From positions 1-20,428 of the IMG/VR virus record IMGVR_UViG_3300031772_000360: 20,428 nt of DNA. One strand, given 5' to 3'. The stretch comes from a virus. Every line of letters begins with the position of its first letter. The stretch's first letter is position 1. The position numbers and the translations under genes were made by a program. Shown piece after piece: positions 1 through 6,968 of this stretch. A model generated the notes under the pieces. The model made no database searches. It was not told the DNA's origin and saw nothing but the letters and a program-made list of their open reading frames with translations.

Positions 1-2
1 AG

Positions 3-866
3 GGCGAGCGGTCGACCTGGGAGCCGCGTGCCATCCCCGGCGAGTCGTGGCCGCTCGTCAACCCGCTCGGCATCGTCCCGATCATCCCGCTCGTCAACCG
101 GCCGCGGCTGCGCGGCAACGGCGAGTCGGAGATCGCGGGCGTGATCCCGGTCCAGGACGCGATCAACAAGCTCGCGATGGACATGCTCGTGGCCGCCGAG
201 TACGGCGCGTTCCGCCAGCGGTGGGCGACCGGCGTCGAGATCCCGATGGACCCCGAGACAGGCAAGCCGATCGACACCTATAAGACGAGCATCGACCGCT
301 TCATCTCGACGCCGGTCCCCGACGCGCGGTTCGGCGAGTTCGGCCAGACGGACCTCGCGCCGTACAAACAGGCGATCGAGATGTTCATTCAGCACATCGC
401 CAGCACGACCCGCACCCCGCCGCACTACCTGCTCGGCCAGGCGGGATCGTTCCCGTCGGGCGAGTCGCTCAAGGCGACCGAGACGGGCCTCGTGGCGAAG
501 GCTCACCGCAAGATGCGCCACTTCGGCGAGGCTCACGAGGAAGTCATCCGGCTCGCCTTCCGGGCCATGAACGATCCGCGCGGCGAGATCATCGACTCCG
601 AGGTCATCTGGGCCGATCCCGAGTCGCGGTCCGAGGCCGAGCACACCGACGCGGCGCTCAAGAAGCAGTCGCTCGGCATCCCAAAGGAACAGCTCTGGGA
701 GGATCTCGGCTACACGCCGCAGCAAATCGAGCGGTTCAAGGAGATGCAGTCGGAGGAGGCGCTCGCCACGGCGCCGTTGCCGCCTCCGCCCGAGGCACCG
801 ACCGAGATGACCATCTCGAAGGATGAGATGGGAGTGACGCGGATTGCGCGTGGTCCGTCCCGATGA
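3..866 (+). CDS. Phage portal protein, SPP1 gp6-like (5' end cut by window edge)
   Basis: The reading frame is open from base 3, so the start lies outside the window; the first internal ATG at 141 is not the real start. About 287 residues remain, the C-terminal part of a protein usually 400-500 residues long. The stretch around [17 protein letters not shown], followed by [17 protein letters not shown] and [14 protein letters not shown], matches the core of SPP1 gp6-like portal proteins as I know them. Portals form the dodecameric ring at one capsid vertex through which DNA is packed and to which the tail joins. The C-terminal tail is Pro/Glu-rich ([11 protein letters not shown]), as is common for portals. 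The stop overlaps the next start (ATGA at 863-866). A terminase large subunit gene would be expected just upstream. Confidence 0.9.
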   Translation, partial: GERSTWEPRAIPGESWPLVNPLGIVPIIPLVNRPRLRGNGESEIAGVIPVQDAINKLAMDMLVAAEYGAFRQRWATGVEIPMDPETGKPIDTYKTSIDRFISTPVPDARFGEFGQTDLAPYKQAIEMFIQHIASTTRTPPHYLLGQAGSFPSGESLKATETGLVAKAHRKMRHFGEAHEEVIRLAFRAMNDPRGEIIDSEVIWADPESRSEAEHTDAALKKQSLGIPKEQLWEDLGYTPQQIERFKEMQSEEALATAPLPPPPEAPTEMTISKDEMGVTRIARGPSR

Positions 867-1288
867 GCACCGCAGACGACCTGGTCGCCGGGATCGTCGC
901 CGCCGGCATCGTCATGCAGGGCCCCCGCGGCGACCGGGGGCCGGCCGGGGCCCGGGGGCCGCAGGGCGAACGCGGCGTGCCGGGGCCGACCGGCGACACC
1001 GGGCGCCCTGGTGACGATGGCCGCGACGGCAGCGCGTCAACCACCCCCGGGCCGAAGGGTGATCGCGGGGTTCCGGGACCAGCGGGTGAGCGCGGGCCCG
1101 CCGGCCGGGACGGAACCCCTGGCCGCGATGGCCAGACAGCTCCGCGCGTCGTTCGCGCAGTGATCGAGCGCGGGCCGGACCGGCGCATGACCGCGATCCG
1201 CCAGTTCTTCGAGGACGGAACGACGGCCGTCCAGTCAATCAAGCGAGGCAGCGACGGCCTGACGGCCGAAGTCATCCCGACCAGCTAA
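863..1288 (+). CDS. Collagen-like Gly-X-Y repeat protein, probable virion fibre
   Basis: This 141-residue protein has a short N-terminal segment (1-19) with an Ala/Val-rich patch. It then has 12 uninterrupted Gly-X-Y triplets (about residues 20-55), a six-residue break (SASTTP), and nine more triplets (about 63-89). The triplets are rich in Pro at X or Y and in Asp/Arg/Glu pairs such as GDR and GER, which stabilise collagen triple helices without hydroxyproline. The C-terminal 50 residues are not repetitive ([20 protein letters not shown]) and may serve as a trimerising or anchoring head. Phage collagen-like proteins are generally virion fibres or fibre linkers. Its position directly after the portal (ATGA overlap) suggests a head or neck fibre rather than a tail fibre, but that is inference. 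Confidence 0.8.
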   Translation: MSTADDLVAGIVAAGIVMQGPRGDRGPAGARGPQGERGVPGPTGDTGRPGDDGRDGSASTTPGPKGDRGVPGPAGERGPAGRDGTPGRDGQTAPRVVRAVIERGPDRRMTAIRQFFEDGTTAVQSIKRGSDGLTAEVIPTS

Positions 1289-1300
1289 GGAGAAACCAGA

Positions 1301-1744
1301 ATGGCCGCCGATCCATGGACCCTGACCAACGGAGCCGCCAAGCTCATCGCTGACGGCACCATCCCCATCGACACGGGCTCGTTCAAGGTGGCCCTGTTCA
1401 CCGTCTGGAACCAGATCACCGCCGCGTCCGTGAACTACGCGACGACCAACGAGGTTGGCGTCACGAACACCGGCTACACGGCCGGCGGCGCGGCCGTCGA
1501 CCTCGCGAGTGCGACGGTCACCACCAACGATGTCGCCATCACGCAGGCGGCCGTGACGGAGTGGACGGCCGGCACGGCCAACCTCGTGGCGAAGCAGGCG
1601 GTCATCTATCTCACCACAGGCGCGACCCCGATCCTGTGCTTCGCGGCGCTCGACACGGGGCACGGCGACGTGACCGCGACGAACGGCAACAAGCTCCAGA
1701 TCGGCGGCACCTCGGCGGCCGTCATCAACATCACCGTCACCTAA
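1301..1744 (+). CDS. Putative virion structural or decoration protein
   Basis: This 147-residue protein follows a clear Shine-Dalgarno (AAGGAG at 1287-1292, 8 nt before ATG) that overlaps the stop of the collagen-like gene. It contains GSFKVALFT near residue 27, ATTNEVGVTNTGYTAGG near 47-63, a TAGTANLVAKQAVIYLTTG segment, and a beta-rich C-terminus ending in VINITVT. I recognise the combination of an FKVALF strand with a (T)NEV...GYTAGG stretch from uncharacterised phage structural proteins, but I cannot assign it a proven function. Composition is Ala/Thr/Val-rich with almost no charged residues, as in beta-sandwich virion proteins. The dedicated ribosome binding site suggests it is needed in quantity. 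Capsid decoration and fibre base are both possible. Confidence 0.7.
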   Translation: MAADPWTLTNGAAKLIADGTIPIDTGSFKVALFTVWNQITAASVNYATTNEVGVTNTGYTAGGAAVDLASATVTTNDVAITQAAVTEWTAGTANLVAKQAVIYLTTGATPILCFAALDTGHGDVTATNGNKLQIGGTSAAVINITVT

Positions 1745-1748
1745 TCGC

Positions 1749-1970
1749 ATGACCGTCTGGTACCGGCAGACCGTGGACGGAGAGGCGGGCGAGCCATGCC
1801 CGATCGAACCGCACGCGCCGGACCAGACGGACGCCGACCTCCTCGCCGCCAAGGCGAAGGGCGCCCACGACAAGGGGTGGACGGTCGGGTGGACGGGCGA
1901 GCGCTCGTTCACCGCCACGAAGGATCGCTGGGGCGGGGTGTCCTGCTTCCGCGAGTTCTGGACTGACTGA
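1749..1970 (+). CDS. Small hypothetical protein (73 aa)
   Basis: I do not recognise a family. The protein is 73 residues, acidic to neutral, and Trp-rich for its size (WYRQ, GWTVGWTG, RWGG, REFWTD), with a central charged helix-like segment (QTDADLLAAKAKGAHDKGW). It starts four bases after the previous stop and has no obvious Shine-Dalgarno. Its stop overlaps the next start by one base (TGATG), so it is probably translated by coupling between two virion-type genes. Short phage proteins beginning with a W-Y-R motif and containing an AKA.G..DKGW segment often sit next to fibre genes, but I cannot assign a role. Confidence 0.6.
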   Translation: MTVWYRQTVDGEAGEPCPIEPHAPDQTDADLLAAKAKGAHDKGWTVGWTGERSFTATKDRWGGVSCFREFWTD

Positions 1971-3745
1971 TGGCAGTCGCCCACGACGTCTCCACCGAGA
2001 GCCACGGCAGTACCACCGGGCACAGCGGCTCCGCGTCGTTCACCTGGAACCATACGGGTGGCGGGTCGGCCCGCGGCGCGCTCGTGTTCGTCTGCGGCGT
2101 CGTCACCGATGCCACCCCGCCCGTCACGTCGGTGACCTACGGCGGCGTGACGATGACCGCCATCCCGTACATCGGCAAGGACACCGACACCGAGCCGGGC
2201 CAGGTCACGGCCTACTACCTCGACGTCTGCGGAACAGGCACCAAGGCCGTCGTCGTCAACCGCTCCGATGCGACGCCGTGGGCGCACATCCTGTACGCGA
2301 CGTGCTCGACGGTCACGGCGGGTTCGGCGACCGAGGTCTATCTGCCGGGCGTCAAGACCTACGGCGGTTCGTCGTCAAACACCGCCGCCAGCACCAGCGG
2401 CACCAGCACCGCGACCACGACGGTCGTCTCGATCACCGACGGCAGTCCCGGCACCAACTCCCTGCGCTTCGCCTGCCGCTACACAGGTGCCGCCTCCCCG
2501 GGTACCGCGGCCACGGGCTCCACCGTTCCGGTCAGCATCGACTTCACGGCCTACGGCATCGCGCTCGCCTACCAGAACACGCCATCGCAGGGCGCGGCCG
2601 ACGTCGGGTTCACCAGCGCGGCCGATGACACGGCGATCGTCGCCCTGGCCGTCCGCGAGATCCCACCGATCCTTGTCCAGCCCGCTGCCGCGGCCGTCAC
2701 GATCGGCACGGCCACGCCGACCGTCGTCGCCCAGAATTGGCCGAGGGTCCAACCCGCCGCCGCGGCCGTCGCGGTTGCAGGTGCAACTCCGGCGGTAGGC
2801 ACCCCGGTCACGATCGCCCCGGCCGCAGCCGCGGTCACCATCGGCACGGCGACACCTACCGTCGTGGCAGGGGCGAACGTCCTCGTCCAGCCTGCGCCCG
2901 CCGCGGTCACCGTCGGCACGGCGACACCGACCGTCGCTTTGCCGCAACTGGCCCAGCCCGCCGCGGCGGCGGTCACCGTCGCCGGAGCGACCCCGGCGGT
3001 GGGCACCCCGGTCAGCATCGCGCCTGCAGCCGCCGCCATCACGATCGGCACCGCGACGCCTGCGCTCGTCGCCCAGAACTGGCCGAAGGCCGCGCCGGCC
3101 GCTGCCTCCGTCTCCGTGGCGGGCGCGACCCCGACGGTGGTCGGGCAGAACTACATCCTGATCCAGCCGTCGTCGGCAGCGGTCGCCGTCGGCGTCGCTA
3201 CCCCTGCGGTGGTGGCCCAGAACTACATCCTCATCCAGCCCGCCGCCGCAGGGGTCACGGTGGGCACCGCAACCGCCGGCATCCTCGCGGTGCAGACGTA
3301 CACGCCCGCCGCCGCAGGGGTCACGGTGGGCATGGCCACCCCGGCGATCGTTGCCCAGAACTACCAGCTGGCCCAGCCCGCCGCCGCGGCGATCGCCGTC
3401 ACGACTGCGACCCCGGCGGTCAGCGCCGCGGCGGCCACGGTCGTCCAGCCCGCGGCCGCGTCTGCCGCCATCGGCGCGGCGACCCCGACCGTCACGGTCA
3501 CCGACAACCGAGTCCTCCAGATGGCCGCCGCCGCGGTCATGTTCGCGGGGATGACGCCGGCGGTGGCGGTCACGACGAATGTCTGGGTCATGCCGGACCC
3601 GGTGGGCATGGTCTTCACCGGCTTGGTTCCGATCATTGCAGGGGCGGAAGAGAAGCGCCGACGCGCAGTCGGTGGCGGTGCCCGGGCGATCGCCTGGGCC
3701 ATCGAAGCCGAAGACGAGGAGATCCTGCTTGCCCTCTACTCCTGA
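1970..3745 (+). CDS. Large Ala/Val/Thr repeat protein, probable virion fibre or surface protein
   Basis: This 591-residue protein has three parts. Residues 1-233 form a non-repetitive, Gly/Ser/Thr-rich, beta-type domain (TSVTYGGVTMTAI, YYLDVCGTGTKAVVV, Ser/Thr-rich linker near 140-155, DDTAIVALAVREI). Residues 234-558 are about 14 tandem imperfect repeats of 22-26 residues with core QPAAAAVTIGTATPTV, often ended by VAQN. The last 33 residues (EEKRRRAVGGGARAIAW...LLALYS) are basic and then acidic. The N-terminal domain resembles, in order of strands and in Gly/Thr pattern, a domain inserted in the tail protein at 17270-18922. A surface fibre or decoration protein is the best guess; the head-gene location favours the capsid. 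Thr-rich repeats could be glycosylation targets for the transferases encoded just downstream, which is untested. It overlaps the next gene by 17 nt if that gene starts at TTG 3729. Confidence 0.75.
   Translation: MAVAHDVSTESHGSTTGHSGSASFTWNHTGGGSARGALVFVCGVVTDATPPVTSVTYGGVTMTAIPYIGKDTDTEPGQVTAYYLDVCGTGTKAVVVNRSDATPWAHILYATCSTVTAGSATEVYLPGVKTYGGSSSNTAASTSGTSTATTTVVSITDGSPGTNSLRFACRYTGAASPGTAATGSTVPVSIDFTAYGIALAYQNTPSQGAADVGFTSAADDTAIVALAVREIPPILVQPAAAAVTIGTATPTVVAQNWPRVQPAAAAVAVAGATPAVGTPVTIAPAAAAVTIGTATPTVVAGANVLVQPAPAAVTVGTATPTVALPQLAQPAAAAVTVAGATPAVGTPVSIAPAAAAITIGTATPALVAQNWPKAAPAAASVSVAGATPTVVGQNYILIQPSSAAVAVGVATPAVVAQNYILIQPAAAGVTVGTATAGILAVQTYTPAAAGVTVGMATPAIVAQNYQLAQPAAAAIAVTTATPAVSAAAATVVQPAAASAAIGAATPTVTVTDNRVLQMAAAAVMFAGMTPAVAVTTNVWVMPDPVGMVFTGLVPIIAGAEEKRRRAVGGGARAIAWAIEAEDEEILLALYS
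2669..3645 (+). repeat. In-gene tandem repeat array, ~14 units of 22-26 codons
   Basis: The units are in codon phase and share the core P-A-A-A-(A/G)-V-x-(I/V)-(G/A)-x-A-T-P-x-V. They diverge mostly at silent or conservative sites. Two adjacent units share 28 identical bases (3239-3266 and 3305-3332), exactly 66 bases or 22 codons apart. Another near-identical pair encodes AQNYILIQP (around 3148 and 3220). The mix of nearly identical and divergent units suggests growth by unequal recombination followed by drift. Unit number could therefore differ between related phages. Confidence 0.85.
3716..3721 (+). promoter_or_regulatory. Shine-Dalgarno GAGGAG that decides a TTG start
   Basis: GAGGAG lies 7 nt upstream of the TTG at 3729, inside the end of the repeat-protein gene. 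No in-frame ATG or GTG in the neighbourhood has an equally well placed site. The in-frame ATG at 3816 has AGGAG directly touching it, which is too close, and would cut off a conserved-looking basic helix. Confidence 0.55.
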
Positions 3746-4361
3746 CGTCCGAGCCGCCCGCTCCGCGGCCGTCTCCCGCGCCTACCGCCTTCGTCTCCGC
3801 GCGATCCGGGAGGAGATGCAGCGTCGGTTGGGCCGCGCCTACGAAGGCGTCGACCAAGCCGACATCCGGGCGACGTTCGCCGCGTTCGTGCCTCCTGCCG
3901 CACGGACGATCACGGCCGCCCAGGCCAGCTCGCAGACGCTCACCCGGGCCTACATCAGAGGCGCGAGCGGCGCCGATCCGGTCCCGGTCGAGAAGCTGGC
4001 CGGAACCTCGGATGCCGGGACGATGACGGCCGCGCTGGTCGGGATCATGCCGATGATCCTGGGCGCGATCGGGCGGGGAACGGCCCCCGACGAGGCCCTG
4101 ACGATGGGCGCCGGCTACGTCACGCGGATGGCCGACAACGAGGTCACCCGCGTCGTCGACGCGGAGATCGAGGCGCAGGTCACGGGCGTCCGCGCCGTGG
4201 GCTGGATCGGGATCGTCAACGCGCCCTGCGACATGTGCACGGGCAACGCCGGCGAGCACACCTTCGACGAGGAGATGGTCCGCCACCCCTGGTGCCAGTG
4301 CGACCGCGAGCTGATCTGGGCAGATTTCGCCTACAGCGTCCCGCAGCTGGCGCCGGCATGA
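3729..4361 (+). CDS. Minor head protein, MuF-like head morphogenesis family
   Basis: With the TTG start the protein is 210 residues. The ATG at 3579 lies deep inside the upstream gene in another frame and gives a low-complexity Arg/Ser/Pro leader, so I reject it. The N-terminal third is a basic helical region (SRAYRLRLRAIREEMQRRLG). The C-terminus has a Cys/His cluster: C167-D-M-C170, then H186-P-W-C189-Q-C191. A CxxC followed by HPxCxC is characteristic of the C-terminal domain of Mu gpF-like minor head proteins, where it probably binds a metal. These proteins sit inside the capsid near the portal and are often encoded right after it; here about 2.9 kb of accessory genes separate the two. 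It shares an ATGA overlap with the methyltransferase gene. Confidence 0.75.
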   Translation: MPSTPDVRAARSAAVSRAYRLRLRAIREEMQRRLGRAYEGVDQADIRATFAAFVPPAARTITAAQASSQTLTRAYIRGASGADPVPVEKLAGTSDAGTMTAALVGIMPMILGAIGRGTAPDEALTMGAGYVTRMADNEVTRVVDAEIEAQVTGVRAVGWIGIVNAPCDMCTGNAGEHTFDEEMVRHPWCQCDRELIWADFAYSVPQLAPA

Positions 4362-4816
4362 AGCTTGAGATCGGCGGGGGGCTGGCGGGCTGGCCGGGCT
4401 TCGTGAACCTCGACCCGGCCCACGGCGAGGGCGAGTTCCGACGCCGGATCCAGGACGGCATCCCGCTCGGGGACGGGACCGTTGAGGAGGCCCGGTGCTC
4501 GCACCTCATGGAGCACATCCCCGCCGGTGCCGAGCGGATCGACGCCTTCAACGAGGTCTGGCGCGTGCTCGTTCCGGGGGGCACGTTCGAGGTGGTCGTG
4601 CCGCTCGTCACGCTTGTCAACCTTGCGATCGGCTGGGGCGCGATCGCCGACCCGACCCACGTCTCGCTCTGGTGTGAGGAGTCGTTTTGGTACTTCACGG
4701 GCAGAGTGGCCGCCGCCGCCGACTATGGCCTCCGGCTCTGGGAGTTGGCCGAGTGGACCACGAAGGACTGGGACTGGGGGACCGAGGGCCGATGCGTCCT
4801 CCGGAAGCCGCGATGA
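4358..4816 (+). CDS. Class I SAM-dependent methyltransferase (short type)
   Basis: This 152-residue protein opens directly with the SAM-binding motif (KLEIGGGLAGWPGFVNLD; Gly-rich loop at 6-8, acidic strand end at D19). It continues with CSHLMEHIPAG, NEVWRVLVPGGTFEVVVP (post-motif III) and DPTHVSLWCEESFWYF. These are hallmarks of small predicted SAM methyltransferases usually found in polysaccharide or glycan clusters. The start at 4358 is chosen because it overlaps the previous stop as ATGA and places the SAM motif at the N-terminus as usual; an upstream in-frame ATG at 4235 would run through the minor head gene. The substrate cannot be read from sequence; a sugar or glycan hydroxyl is plausible next to glycosyltransferases. 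Confidence 0.85.
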   Translation: MKLEIGGGLAGWPGFVNLDPAHGEGEFRRRIQDGIPLGDGTVEEARCSHLMEHIPAGAERIDAFNEVWRVLVPGGTFEVVVPLVTLVNLAIGWGAIADPTHVSLWCEESFWYFTGRVAAAADYGLRLWELAEWTTKDWDWGTEGRCVLRKPR

Positions 4817-5400
4817 TCCTTCCCGACCTCGGATCGCTGGGGGCACTCCACCGGGCCAACAAGCCGACGTCGTACTTCCGGGTCTACGGCGAGGCGCTGG
4901 CGGACCTCAGGAGCCGGCCCGTTTCGCTGCTCGAGCTAGGGATCGCCACCGGCGCGTCGCTTCTCATGTGGCGCGACTACTTCCCGAAGGGGCTCGTCAC
5001 GGGCATCGACTGGGCCGTTCCCGAGCTCGCCGACAGCGCACGCATCGCGATGTACGCGGGTGCCCAGGACGATCTTGCGGTGCTGGACCTGGCCGGGTCG
5101 GAACGCGGCCCGTTCGACGTCATCGTCGACGACTGCGCCCACCTGGGCGCCACGGCCGAGGCGTCCTTCTGGCATCTCTTCTGCCACTATCTTCGCCCGG
5201 GCGGGCTGTACGCGATCGAGGACTGGGGCACGGGGTACTGGCCCGACTGGCCGGACGGCGCCGTCTTCGAGCGCGACCATGCAGCCGGCATGGTGGGCTT
5301 CATCAAGAGTCTCGTCGACGAGTGCGGCCGCGGCGTCTCGGACGTGGACCGCATCGTCCTGGTCCCGGGCCTGGTGCTCGTGACGAAGGGCCCGGCATGA
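4813..5400 (+). CDS. Class I SAM-dependent methyltransferase (CmcI / macrocin O-methyltransferase-like)
   Basis: This 195-residue protein contains SAM motif I LLELGIATGASL (39-50), the acidic residue ending the next strand (GIDW, D66), FDVIVDDCAHLGAT (101-114) and LRPGGLYAIEDWGTGYW (127-143). The paired D-D-x-x-H and E-D-W motifs resemble CmcI-type and macrolide-sugar O-methyltransferases, in which nearby acidic and His residues bind a divalent metal. The likely activity is O-methylation of a sugar or related hydroxyl; the exact substrate is unknown. The start at 4813 gives an ATGA overlap with the upstream methyltransferase. A farther in-frame ATG at 4687 only adds residues that shadow the upstream gene. 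The gene overlaps the double glycosyltransferase downstream, again by ATGA. Confidence 0.85.
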   Translation: MILPDLGSLGALHRANKPTSYFRVYGEALADLRSRPVSLLELGIATGASLLMWRDYFPKGLVTGIDWAVPELADSARIAMYAGAQDDLAVLDLAGSERGPFDVIVDDCAHLGATAEASFWHLFCHYLRPGGLYAIEDWGTGYWPDWPDGAVFERDHAAGMVGFIKSLVDECGRGVSDVDRIVLVPGLVLVTKGPA

Positions 5401-6968
5401 TCCTCGGCTGTCCGGCGTACCAGAACCACCGGCTCACCGCGGCGATGGTCGAGTCGCTCGCGGAGACCGTGACCGGACCGGACTTCACGCTCGTCATCGT
5501 GGACAACGGCTCGCCCCGGCCCTACCGAGCGAAGAGCTTCCGCGTCCCGTTCCGCGTGGAAGTCATTCGCAACGAGCGGAACGAGGGCAACTTCTGGCCG
5601 CTCGCCCAGGTCGCCGGCCTCGACCCGAGGGCCAGCGTTGTCGCCCTCTGCCACAACGACATGCTGTTCTACGAGCGCGGCTGGGATCGCCGCGTCGAGG
5701 ACGCCTTCCGGGACGACCCGCTTCTCGGCATGGTCGGCTTCGCCGGGTCCGACGGGATCGACCGGGACGGGAAGCGGGCCTCGACGATGAGCAACCTCCG
5801 GGGGACCCGTGGGCACATCTCCGCCGAGAAGGCCGGCACCCGGATCACCGACCTCCGGCCGGCGGCCGCCGCCGACGGCCTGTTCATGGCCTTCCGCCAC
5901 GAGGCGCTGGCGTCGCTCACCCTGACCCCGGCCATGCCGCCGGCCCACTTCTACGACTTCATCTGGGGCGCGCAGGTCATCCAGGCGGGCTGGCGCCTGG
6001 GGACGCTCGGGATCGAGTGCGATCACGTCGGCTGGTCGACGGAGGGGCGCCTGGCTGAGGAGCTCGACGGCGAGTGGCGCCGCTGGTGCGCCGAGCAGGG
6101 CATCGACCCCGGGCCCGATCCGATGGCGGCGATCTGGGCCGCCGGCGAGCGGACCTGGCACGACGGCTTCGGCGGCGGGAGGTTCTTTCCCTGCCACGTC
6201 GGTTCGGACTGGATCCGCCGGCCGACGGGGATGGTGGCCGCGGTCTCGATGTTCCGGAACGAGGAGGACGTGGCAGAGCAGGTCATCCGTCACATGCTCG
6301 CCGAGTGCGATCTGGTCGTCGTGGCCGACAACAACTCGACGGACCGCAGCCGCGAGCTCCTCGAGGCGATCGGCGATCCACGGCTCTTCATCTACGACGA
6401 GCCGAGCTTCGCGTACCTCCAGTCCGAGACGATGAACCGCATGGCGGCCGCGGCCGTCGGTGCCGGGGCTGACTGGATCGTCCCGTTTGACTTCGACGAG
6501 TGGTGGTACTCCGACGAGGGCCGGATCGGCGGCGTCCTCCTCGGCCTGCCGCCAGACGTCGTGCTCACGATGACCGACGGCCGCGACATGATCCCCCAGC
6601 CGTCGGACCCCGACGATCCCGACCCCTTCCGGCGCATCACCTGGACGCGGCCCGGCTCGCTCTGGTCGCTGCCCGACACCCGCAAGGTGGCGTACCGCCC
6701 GGGGGCCGACCGCGTGCTGATGCAGGGCAACCACGGGCTCCTGGGCCATCCACGCCCTGAACCGGGCCCGCTCCGCATCCGCCACTACCCCTTCCGCACC
6801 TACGACCAGGCGGCCGCGAAGCTCCGGCACGGCCGGGCGGCCGTCCTGGCGGCCAACGCGCCGGCCAACTCCGGCGGGCACTGGCAGAAGTGGGGCGGCT
6901 ACAGCGACGACGAGCTGCGCGCCTGGTGGGACGAGTGGACGAAGCCGGAAGGGCTGGTGCCGGGATGA
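5397..6968 (+). CDS. Two-domain glycosyltransferase (two GT2-type GT-A domains fused)
   Basis: This protein has 523 residues. Domain 1 (about 1-215) shows LVIVDNGS (32-39), RNEGNFWPLAQ (61-71), ALCHNDMLFYERGWD (83-97; the HND takes the place of a DxD) and WGAQVIQAGWRLGTLG (190-205), typical of rhamnosyl- or galactofuranosyl-type GT2 enzymes. Domain 2 (about 278-470) restarts with AAVSMFRNEEDVAEQVIRHM, VVVADNNSTDRSRE (307-320) and WIVPFDFDEWWYSD (360-373, DFDE metal motif), as in GT2 enzymes of the Glyco_tranf_2_4 kind. Each domain would transfer a sugar from a nucleotide-sugar donor. The start at 5397 overlaps the previous stop (ATGA). A frame open far upstream from 4482 is just a shadow of the methyltransferase genes. 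No membrane segment is seen, so it is probably cytoplasmic. Confidence 0.85.
   Translation: MILGCPAYQNHRLTAAMVESLAETVTGPDFTLVIVDNGSPRPYRAKSFRVPFRVEVIRNERNEGNFWPLAQVAGLDPRASVVALCHNDMLFYERGWDRRVEDAFRDDPLLGMVGFAGSDGIDRDGKRASTMSNLRGTRGHISAEKAGTRITDLRPAAAADGLFMAFRHEALASLTLTPAMPPAHFYDFIWGAQVIQAGWRLGTLGIECDHVGWSTEGRLAEELDGEWRRWCAEQGIDPGPDPMAAIWAAGERTWHDGFGGGRFFPCHVGSDWIRRPTGMVAAVSMFRNEEDVAEQVIRHMLAECDLVVVADNNSTDRSRELLEAIGDPRLFIYDEPSFAYLQSETMNRMAAAAVGAGADWIVPFDFDEWWYSDEGRIGGVLLGLPPDVVLTMTDGRDMIPQPSDPDDPDPFRRITWTRPGSLWSLPDTRKVAYRPGADRVLMQGNHGLLGHPRPEPGPLRIRHYPFRTYDQAAAKLRHGRAAVLAANAPANSGGHWQKWGGYSDDELRAWWDEWTKPEGLVPG

Noticed and set aside
736-1275. - strand Pro/Gly/Arg/Ser repeat frame opposite the collagen-like gene
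   Set aside because: Its periodicity is the mirror image of the Gly-X-Y codons. The + strand gene has correct overlaps and family features.
2569-3051. - strand frame encoding Ala/Val repeats that mirror the + strand protein
   Set aside because: The complement of GCC/GTC/ACC-type repeats again gives Ala/Val/Gly codons, so stop-free mirroring is expected. It has no start context or neighbours on that strand.
2669-3645. CRISPR-like or non-coding tandem repeat
   Set aside because: Spacing is in codon phase, units are protein-level imperfect repeats, and there are no conserved short repeats with unique spacers.
2737-4026. 429-codon + strand frame through the repeat protein gene
   Set aside because: It is Arg/Gly/His-rich and periodic only because the underlying gene is periodic, and it runs through two better supported genes.
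4482-5396. Upstream 305-codon extension of the double glycosyltransferase frame
   Set aside because: It reads as Arg/Ser/Pro-rich low complexity over two methyltransferase genes. ATG 5397 has the ATGA overlap and places the GT motif correctly.
5187-6881. 564-codon open frame on the - strand
   Set aside because: It is antisense to the double glycosyltransferase. The composition is that of a GC-rich shadow and it has no domain or ribosome binding site.
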